A model generated the notes under the pieces. The model was given only the letters and a program-made list of their open reading frames with translations, had not been told where the DNA came from and did not search any database. Positions 1 through 4,723 of a DNA stretch of 6,491 bases are shown here, in pieces. Position numbers and translations under genes: made by a program. Origin of the DNA: an uncultured Collinsella sp. (GTDB taxonomy: Bacteria > Actinomycetota > Coriobacteriia > Coriobacteriales > Coriobacteriaceae); the NCBI GenBank assembly GCA_902478945.1, contig CABSMX010000105.1, positions 1-6,491 on the forward strand. Reading direction: 5' to 3'. How positions within the stretch are numbered: the stretch's first letter is position 1; the number at the start of each line of letters is the position of its first letter.

Positions 1-23
1 CGTCAGATGTGTATAAGAGACAG
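1..23. other. Nextera/Tn5 sequencing adapter left on the contig end
   Basis: Bases 5-23 are exactly the 19-bp Tn5 mosaic end AGATGTGTATAAGAGACAG, and the four bases before it (CGTC) match the Nextera read-1 adapter. This is library-preparation sequence, not genome. It creates two false peptide ends: read forward it encodes the start MYKRQ, and read in reverse it adds LSLIHI and a stop to the synthetase gene. Genomic sequence begins at base 24. Confidence 0.97.
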
Positions 24-1799
24 GTACATGGCCTGCTCAAAGGCAAGGGCGGCCTGCTCGGCAGCCTCGACCACGGCAGCAGAGGCGGCGCCGGCCGGAA
101 TGCAGCCGTTGCGATAGGGGCTCTCGTCGCCCTCCTTGACGGCGACGCCGTAGAAGCAGCTGCGGGCCAGGCGGTTGAAGACGCCGGTCAAAAGCGCGCT
201 CTCCTTAAGGGCCGGATCGATGACGCGCTTGTCGTCGCAGGCGCGCACCTCGTTGCCGTCCTTGTCCTTGCCGGTCACGCGGGTGTCGTATGCCTTGGGG
301 CTAAAGCTCACCGGCTTCTCGGACAGGCCGAGCGACAGCCAGTGCGCGCGCATCTGCTCGCAGGTGTAGTGGTTAAGCAGGTCGTCTGCCGGCGGGGGAG
401 GCGTCTGCGAGGACGAGCTGGCCTTTTTGCCCATGTAGAGCAGGTGGTAGCAGGCGCTGACGGTGCTCTGCTTGAGGCCCCAACCCAGGGCCTCCCACAT
501 GGCGGTCTGCGCGATGCAGTAGAAGTAGATGTTGTCCTGGCCGATGAACTGGTAGATCTGCGCGTCGTCCGAGCACCACCAGTCACGCCAGTCGAGCGAG
601 CTGTGCTGGTAGGTGGGTGCGGGTACCTGCGTGGAATCGGCGGCGGGCTCGCCCATGAGGGCGGCGTCCTGGGCGGCGACACCCTCTGTTACGCCGGCGG
701 CCTTGGCATCGCGTGCGAGTACGGTGCGGGTGTAGCTGATGGGCGCCCACAGGCTCTCGGGCCAGCACCAGCAGGTGACGTCGGAAACGCCGTCGACCTC
801 GGGCGCCGGAACGCCCCAGTCGATGTTACCAGTGATGCGGAAGGGCACGAGCGCCTTGCCGCTGCGGAAGCGCACGCCGCCTTTGGCGAGCACCGCGTGG
901 GCGTCGTCGCGCTCCTTCCAGCTGGGGAAGGTGACGGTAAAGCTGCTCTTGTTGCCCTCGGGCTCCAGCACGGTGTGCTCGGGCAGCTGGTCCTCGACGG
1001 CGTCGAAGGCCTCGCGGAACTTGTTCTGAATATAGAGCTGTGCCGGCAGCAGCCACTCCTCCATGGTCTTGGAGACCACGGAGCGAACCTGCGGGTTCTG
1101 GGCGAGCTTGGCGGTGTAGGTCTTCATAAAGTCGAGGTAGGCCGGCAGGTCGAAGTAGAGGTTGTCGACCGGGCGCAGCTCGGGCACCTCGCCGGTGAGC
1201 TGGCTCTTGGGAGCGATGAGCTCCTCGGGCTCAAACTGGTGACCCAGGTCGCACTCGTCGGCGTACGCCTTCTCGGACTTGCAGCCCTGGATGGGGCAGC
1301 GGCCGATCACCTGACGGCCGTTGAGGAACGTGCCGGCCTTGGCGTCGTAGAACTGCAGCGTGGAGCGCTTGGAGATGGTGCCCTGCTCGTGCAGGCGCTC
1401 GATAATCTCGGCGGTTACCTCGTTGTGAATCTGCGCAGCCGGCTCAAGGCCCGAGCCACCGTAGATATCGCAGCTGATGTTGTAGTTGTTGAGGGTCGCG
1501 GCCTGGCGGGAGTGATTGGACTCGACGTACTCGCCGATGGACTTGTCGTAGCCTTCGCTCTCCTTGAGCTTGCGGTAGCTCTCCATGATGGGCGAGCCGT
1601 AGCAGTCGGTGCCCGAGGTGAAGATGACATTCTCGCGGCCCAGACGGTCGCGCAGGAAACGGGCGAAGAAGTCGGCCGGGACAAAGACGCCGCCGACGTG
1701 GCCAAAGTGAAGGCCCTTGTTGCCGTAGGGCTCGCCGGCGGTAACGATGGCGCGGCGAGGCCAGCTGGGACGGTCGTTCATGGAGTATTTGGATGCCAT
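24..1799 (-). CDS. Methionyl-tRNA synthetase-family protein (metG-like), 3' end missing at contig edge
   Basis: A class I aminoacyl-tRNA synthetase of the MetRS family, expected to be cytoplasmic and to join an amino acid to tRNA. The start at 1799 follows a strong AAGGAG site four bases upstream. 592 genuine residues remain; the adapter replaces the rest, probably most of the anticodon-binding domain. Visible in order: a HIGH motif as HFGH (31-34), GTDCYGSPIM (63-72) matching E. coli ADDAHGTPIM, a zinc knuckle C168-x4-C173-x9-C183-x3-H187, then APKSQLTGEVPEL and YFDLPAYLDF as in MetRS, IDWGVP (326-331), WAPISY (351-356), FIGQDNIYF (418-426), and a KMSKS-like loop KASSS (459-463). Oddities: the second KMSKS lysine is Ser, several methionine-pocket residues differ from E. 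coli, and there is an Ala/Pro-rich insertion near 361-400. Family is confident. Whether it is the housekeeping MetRS or a paralogue is open, so no symbol is given. Confidence 0.9.
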
Positions 1800-1880
1800 G
1801 GGACTCCTTCGCATATGGTGAGAGCGCGGCCGGGCGCAAGGCCTGGCGACGCGGTGGTCAATTCGTGCATATCGTTCGAC

Positions 1881-1889
1881 ATTATCGCA
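1881..1889 (-). promoter_or_regulatory. Putative extended -10 promoter of the synthetase gene
   Basis: On the minus strand the sequence reads TGC followed by GATAAT, an extended -10 element with five of six matches to TATAAT. It would start transcription near 1875 and give a leader of about 75 nt before the ATG at 1799. No good -35 hexamer is seen, which an extended -10 can tolerate. The leader is too short and lacks the features of a T-box. Confidence 0.45.
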
Positions 1890-1922
1890 CATGCGGGCGG
1901 GTGCGTGACGGGGGCGCTATCC

Positions 1923-1928
1923 TAAGAT
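1923..1928 (+). promoter_or_regulatory. Possible -10 element for the DUF3267-type gene
   Basis: TAAGAT matches four of six positions of the -10 consensus. It resembles the TAGGAT proposed for queA, and both are followed by a G. It lies only three bases before the ATG at 1932, so a transcript from it would be essentially leaderless. No convincing -35 is seen. This is weak evidence from one hexamer. Confidence 0.25.
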
Positions 1929-1931
1929 GCT

Positions 1932-2501
1932 ATGAATGAGATTTCCAACATACATGCGTTTGAAGACGAGGATTTCCTGCACGCCTGCTTTGTGTGGGGG
2001 ATGGTCGTGCTTGTGGTGTTTGCCGTGTGCCTGGTGCCGGTGTTTATGCTGCTGGGCGGGCCTGCGGACTTGGATACGGCTGACGCGGGCGGCTGGACGG
2101 CCGTCTTGGGCTGGATAGTCGGCTTGGCTGCGGTTTCCGCGGCGTCATTTGCCGTGCACGAGTTGGTGCACGGTGTGTTTTTTAAGCTGCTGGCGCCTGC
2201 GGGCGCGCAGGTGACCTTTGGGGCGAATCGCGAGACAGCGATGATCTATGCCTGCGCCGAGGGCGTTGTGTATTCGCGTGTGCGGTATATGGCGATTTGC
2301 CTGGCGCCGACGGTTGTTTTGACGGCGGCGTTTGCCCTGGGGTTTGCGTTTTCGGGCTATCCGCTGCTGTGCTACCTGGCGGCCGGCTTGCATTTGTCGG
2401 GCTGTGTGGGCGACTGGTATTACGTGCGGACCATCCTGCGCGACCGCCGCATTGTCGCCTGCGAGGACACGTCCTTTGGCGTCCGCTTTTTCGCAAGGTA
2501 G
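1932..2501 (+). CDS. DUF3267-type integral membrane putative zincin metalloprotease
   Basis: A 189-residue, strongly hydrophobic protein with an HExxH zinc-protease motif, HELVH at 76-80, at the end of a membrane segment. Hydrophobic stretches lie near residues 17-42, 54-75, 118-141 and 143-158. The motif is followed by GVFFKLLAP, a YACAEG/R region, and GLHLSGCVGDWYY (152-164), where D161 is the likely third metal ligand. This arrangement is that of the DUF3267 putative zincin family, whose substrates are mostly unknown. Length is normal for the family. The ATG at 1932 is the only sensible start: a TAA at 1923-1925 closes the frame upstream. No Shine-Dalgarno sequence lies at a useful distance. 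It precedes queH by 61 bases in the same direction, but no functional link is evident. Family assignment is fairly sure; protease activity is inferred from the motif only. Confidence 0.82.
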   Translation: MNEISNIHAFEDEDFLHACFVWGMVVLVVFAVCLVPVFMLLGGPADLDTADAGGWTAVLGWIVGLAAVSAASFAVHELVHGVFFKLLAPAGAQVTFGANRETAMIYACAEGVVYSRVRYMAICLAPTVVLTAAFALGFAFSGYPLLCYLAAGLHLSGCVGDWYYVRTILRDRRIVACEDTSFGVRFFAR

Positions 2502-2503
2502 TC

Positions 2504-2550
2504 TTTTGGGATGATTTTTCTGGGACGGGAATTAAAAAATCATTTTGGGA
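2504..2550 (+). repeat. Inverted repeat between the DUF3267-type gene and queH
   Basis: ATGATTTTT at 2511-2519 is perfectly complementary to AAAAATCAT at 2535-2543, with a 15-base loop. The 8-mer TTTTGGGA occurs directly next to each arm (2504-2511 and 2543-2550). In RNA, G-U pairs would extend the stem outward to 16 pairs and bring it against the queH ribosome-binding site. It could be a weak terminator, an operator or a translation-control hairpin; the sequence does not decide. Confidence 0.5.
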
Positions 2551-2562
2551 GAGGAGATGTCC

Positions 2563-3138
2563 ATGAAGCCGTTGTTGTTGCACGCTTGCTGTGCGCCGTG
2601 CTCGCTTGAGCCGGTTCGCCTGCTGCGCGAGGAGAGGTTTGAACCCACGATTTGCTGGACCAATCCCAATATTCAGCCGCGCGATGAATGGCGGCGGCGT
2701 TTGGACGAGCTGCGCCGGTGGTGTGCCGATGGCGACATCGAGCTTATCGAGGCGGGGGAGGACCGCGAGCGCTGGGACGCCGGCGTGGCCCCGCTGGGCG
2801 CCGATCGACCTCGTCGCTGTCGCGCGTGCTATGCCCTGCGTCTGGCCGAGGCGTGTCGTGTGGCCCAGGAGCGTGGGTTTGAGTTTGTGGGTACGACGCT
2901 CGCCGTCTCGCCGTATCAGTTGTTCGAAACCTGCAATGACGTGCTTGAGCGCTTGGCGGCGGCACATGGGCTCGTCCCGGTCATACGCGATTTTCGCCCG
3001 TATTACCCCGAGGCCACGCGTCGTTCGCGCGAGCTTGGCATGTATCGACAGAATTACTGCGGCTGCCGGTTCTCGGCCGTCGAGGCGGCCATGGACCGCG
3101 CCCGCATCCGCGACGAGCGCAAAGCCGCCAAAAAGTAG
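2563..3138 (+). CDS. queH: Epoxyqueuosine reductase QueH
   Basis: QueH (formerly DUF208) reduces epoxyqueuosine in tRNA to queuosine, the last step of queuosine synthesis, using an iron-sulfur cluster; it is unrelated in sequence to QueG. The protein has 191 residues, normal for the family. Diagnostic motifs: HACCAPCS near the N-terminus (C9, C10, C13), WTNPNIQP (32-39), the pair RCRACYALRL with C86 and C89, TTLAVSPYQ (111-119), and YRQNYCGC near the C-terminus (161-168; C166 and C168). These include the Cys residues expected to hold the cluster and the catalytic pair. The ATG at 2563 is preferred because GAGGAG (2551-2556) ends six bases before it; the ATG at 2557 abuts that site, and a TTG at 2545 would include the site in the coding sequence. 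queA follows after 64 bases in the same direction, acting one step earlier. Confidence 0.95.
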   Translation: MKPLLLHACCAPCSLEPVRLLREERFEPTICWTNPNIQPRDEWRRRLDELRRWCADGDIELIEAGEDRERWDAGVAPLGADRPRRCRACYALRLAEACRVAQERGFEFVGTTLAVSPYQLFETCNDVLERLAAAHGLVPVIRDFRPYYPEATRRSRELGMYRQNYCGCRFSAVEAAMDRARIRDERKAAKK

Positions 3139-3157
3139 TTCATTTGGGACGTCAGCC

Positions 3158-3166
3158 TGCTAGGAT
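3158..3166 (+). promoter_or_regulatory. Putative extended -10 promoter of queA
   Basis: TGC followed by TAGGAT is an extended -10 element. It would start transcription near 3173 and give a leader of about 30 nt. TTGGGA at 3144-3149 is too close (11 bases) to act as its -35. If real, queA can be transcribed separately from queH, although read-through from queH is also likely. Confidence 0.4.
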
Positions 3167-3188
3167 GTAGAGCGGACTTTAGCTATAT

Positions 3189-3194
3189 AAGGAG
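3189..3194 (+). promoter_or_regulatory. queA: Ribosome-binding site that sets the GTG start of queA
   Basis: AAGGAG lies eight bases before the GTG at 3203 and fourteen before the in-frame ATG at 3209. The spacing favours the GTG, giving a protein that begins MSMRTDDFDY. The two choices differ by only two residues. Confidence 0.75.
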
Positions 3195-3202
3195 AATCCG
3201 AC

Positions 3203-4420
3203 GTGTCTATGCGTACCGATGATTTTGACTATAACCTTCCTGAGGAACTGATTGCCCAGGCGCCTGCCGAGCCGCGTGACTCCTGCCGCCTGCTGGTGGT
3301 GGATCGCAAGGGCTCCCAGGCGGGAACGCCGCTGGAGCACGGCGGTACCGTCGAGCACCGCATCTTCCGCGACATCATCGACTATATCGAGCCGGGCGAT
3401 GTGCTCGTCATCAACAAGACGCGCGTGATGCCGGCCCGCCTGATCGGTCGCAAAGCCGGCTCGGGTGGCGTGGCCGAGACGCTGCTGCTCAAGCGCCGCG
3501 AGGACGTGGATCCGCTGGGCCATGTTTGGGAGTGCCTGGTCAAGCCGGGCAAGCGTCTGAAGCCCGGTGCTCAGATTGAGTATCGCGCCGGTGGCGCCCA
3601 TGCGCCCGAGGGTGCGCCCGTGGTGCTGACGGCCGAGGTTGTCGACTTTGTCACCGATAGCCGCGGTGGCCGTCTGGTGCGCTTTGAGCCGGCCGGTTGC
3701 AATGCCGCCGGCGAGCAGCGCACGCTCGACGAGGCCATCCATGCTGCCGGTCACGTGCCGCTGCCGCCCTACATTACCGATTACGAGGGCGATCCCGAGA
3801 AGTACCAGACCGTCTACGCCATGAAGGAGGAGCACTCGGCTGCCGCTCCCACGGCGGGTCTGCACTTTACTCCCGAGCTCATGGCCGCTATCGAGGCCAA
3901 GGGCGCGAAGTTTGCCGCCGTTGAGCTCGAGGTGGGCATCGATACCTTCCGCTTGGTGGAGGAGGACGACCCCACGCAGCACGTCATGCACACCGAGCGC
4001 TACCACGTGTCGCAGGAGGTTGTCGACGCCGTGCATAAGGCGAAGGCCGAGGGGCATCGCGTGATCGCTGTCGGTACCACGGCGGTGCGCTCGCTCGAGA
4101 GCGCCTTTGACGCGGACGCGCCGGTGTCCGATCCGGCCGTGACGGCGCGCTATTTTGAAGGCCGCGAGGACGGCGCCGACACGCTCGGCCGCGGTGACAT
4201 CGTGGTGCGCGAGAACGCGACAACGCAGCTCTACCTCATGCCTGGCTCGACCTATCACGTGGTCGACGCACTGATCACCAACTTCCACGTGCCGCGTTCC
4301 ACGCTCATGATGCTCGTGAGCGCGCTTGCCTCCCGCGACCAGATCATGGATGCCTACGCCGCCGCTATCGAAGAGCGTTACCGCTTCTTCAGCTTTGGCG
4401 ATGCCATGCTCATTTGTTAG
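3203..4420 (+). CDS. queA: S-adenosylmethionine:tRNA ribosyltransferase-isomerase QueA
   Basis: QueA transfers and rearranges the ribosyl part of S-adenosylmethionine onto preQ1 at the tRNA wobble position, making epoxyqueuosine. The 405-residue protein runs from DDFDYNLPEELIAQAPA to the typical C-terminal FFSFGDAMLI. Conserved blocks: NKTRVMPARL (71-80), GHVPLPPYI (183-191), YQTVYA (201-206), AAPTAGLHFT (214-223), VGTTAVRSLES (290-300), VDALITNFHVP (354-364) and YRFFSFGDAM (393-402). It is somewhat longer than the E. coli enzyme (about 356 residues). The extra length lies mainly in a segment around 125-180 and in RYFEGREDGADTLGRGDI near 317-333. No frameshift or missing motif is seen. The start is GTG at 3203. 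It lies directly after queH, whose product acts on the QueA product. A perfect hairpin begins inside its stop codon. Confidence 0.97.
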   Translation: MSMRTDDFDYNLPEELIAQAPAEPRDSCRLLVVDRKGSQAGTPLEHGGTVEHRIFRDIIDYIEPGDVLVINKTRVMPARLIGRKAGSGGVAETLLLKRREDVDPLGHVWECLVKPGKRLKPGAQIEYRAGGAHAPEGAPVVLTAEVVDFVTDSRGGRLVRFEPAGCNAAGEQRTLDEAIHAAGHVPLPPYITDYEGDPEKYQTVYAMKEEHSAAAPTAGLHFTPELMAAIEAKGAKFAAVELEVGIDTFRLVEEDDPTQHVMHTERYHVSQEVVDAVHKAKAEGHRVIAVGTTAVRSLESAFDADAPVSDPAVTARYFEGREDGADTLGRGDIVVRENATTQLYLMPGSTYHVVDALITNFHVPRSTLMMLVSALASRDQIMDAYAAAIEERYRFFSFGDAMLIC

Positions 4421-4447
4421 TTACGCGGTTCTACGAACCGCGTAACT
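4419..4447 (+). terminator. Perfect 13-bp hairpin starting at the queA stop codon, terminator-like
   Basis: AGTTACGCGGTTC (4419-4431) and GAACCGCGTAACT (4435-4447) are perfect inverted copies around the three-base loop TAC. The left arm includes the last two bases of the queA stop codon. There is no T-run on either side, so it is not a classical intrinsic terminator. It may block 3' exonucleases, act with a downstream element, or be a repeated palindrome. Confidence 0.5.
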
Positions 4448-4459
4448 GCTCGACGCTGC

Positions 4460-4558
4460 AAACGCCCCTAAGCGGCAATCTGACGTTCAATCGTCGGGCA
4501 TGACCAGAAGGTCAATGCCCTCCTCTTTCACGTCACCTTGCTCGCTTAGGGGCGTTTT
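4460..4558 (+). other. Long nested hairpin of about 100 nt: bidirectional terminator, structured RNA or palindromic element
   Basis: Four stacked helices can be read directly. The outer 15 bp pair AAACGCCCCTAAGCG (4460-4474) with CGCTTAGGGGCGTTT (4543-4557). After a bulged T4542, GCAA (4475-4478) pairs with TTGC (4538-4541). After a 2x2 loop, TGACGT (4481-4486) pairs with ACGTCA (4530-4535). After a symmetric 9x9 internal loop, GGGCAT (4496-4501) pairs with ATGCCC (4515-4520) and GACC (4502-4505) with GGTC (4510-4513), with bulged A4514 and an AGAA loop. The outer right arm ends GGGGCG followed by TTTT, as in an intrinsic terminator reading out of queA; the reverse strand has only three T. 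The apical part is far larger than a terminator needs. No matching RNA family is recognised. Confidence 0.7.
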
Positions 4559-4567
4559 CGCTGACTT

Positions 4568-4583
4568 CGCCAAAACATTGGCG
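4568..4583. repeat. Small 6-bp hairpin with AACA loop
   Basis: CGCCAA (4568-4573) and TTGGCG (4578-4583) are perfect inverted copies around AACA. Alone it is short enough to arise by chance; it is listed because it is one of several palindromes packed between queA and the coiled-coil gene. Confidence 0.35.
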
Positions 4584-4594
4584 TTGCCGTTGTT

Positions 4595-4648
4595 GGCACT
4601 TGGGGACGTTCCTTTTGTGCCGGCACCTGGGGATACTCCTTATGTCAA
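4595..4648. repeat. Two tandem copies of a 27-bp repeat
   Basis: Copy 1 (4595-4621) and copy 2 (4622-4648) abut and match at 19 of 27 positions by hand alignment. Shared blocks are GGCAC, TGGGGA, TCCTT and TGT. Copy 1 begins GGCAC and ends with its complement GTGCC, so it can fold; copy 2 has lost that end. From memory, GGGGACGTTCCTTTTGTGCC-like units recur between genes in related gut Actinomycetota and resemble REP-type repeats. No transposase is present in the window. Confidence 0.65.
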
Positions 4649-4650
4649 GA

Positions 4651-4687
4651 GATTGGTGCAAGAGGGGTAGGTTGCCTTGCGCCGATT
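4651..4687 (+). repeat. Imperfect stem-loop upstream of the coiled-coil gene stop
   Basis: GGTGCAAG (4655-4662) pairs with CTTGCGCC (4676-4683) with one G-U pair, and the stem extends outward to 4651/4687 with two more G-U pairs, leaving a 13-base loop. The G-U pairs make it stable only as plus-strand RNA, so it fits poorly as a terminator of the minus-strand gene. Confidence 0.35.
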
Positions 4688-4723
4688 TAAATAAGTTGCG
4701 GTGAGCGCTTTTTGGCAGCTGGT

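Noticed and set aside
1800..1892. T-box leader or upstream ATG extension of the synthetase
   Set aside because: The leader is only about 75 nt and lacks T-box features. The longer frame starting at 1892 would include the likely promoter, and the ATG at 1799 has a strong ribosome site.
9..1925. 638-codon open frame on the plus strand beginning MYKRQ
   Set aside because: Its start lies in the adapter and it runs antisense through the synthetase gene, which has clear family motifs. The frame is open because of high GC and codon bias.
3139..3202. preQ1 riboswitch before queA
   Set aside because: Queuosine genes are sometimes controlled this way, but the leader shows no preQ1 pseudoknot pattern such as an A-rich tail pairing into a C-rich loop.
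3179..4288. 369-codon open frame antisense to queA
   Set aside because: It mirrors the conserved queA reading frame and shows no family motif. Antisense open frames of this kind are expected in GC-rich genes.
4643..4648. TTGACA on the minus strand as a -35 box
   Set aside because: No -10-like hexamer lies 16-18 bases downstream, and the only gene it would face is queA in antisense. It falls inside repeat copy 2.
4500..4670. 56-codon frame from ATG at 4500 through the hairpin and tandem repeat
   Set aside because: No Shine-Dalgarno site, its start lies inside the nested hairpin, and half of it is repeat sequence with no sign of amino-acid conservation between copies.
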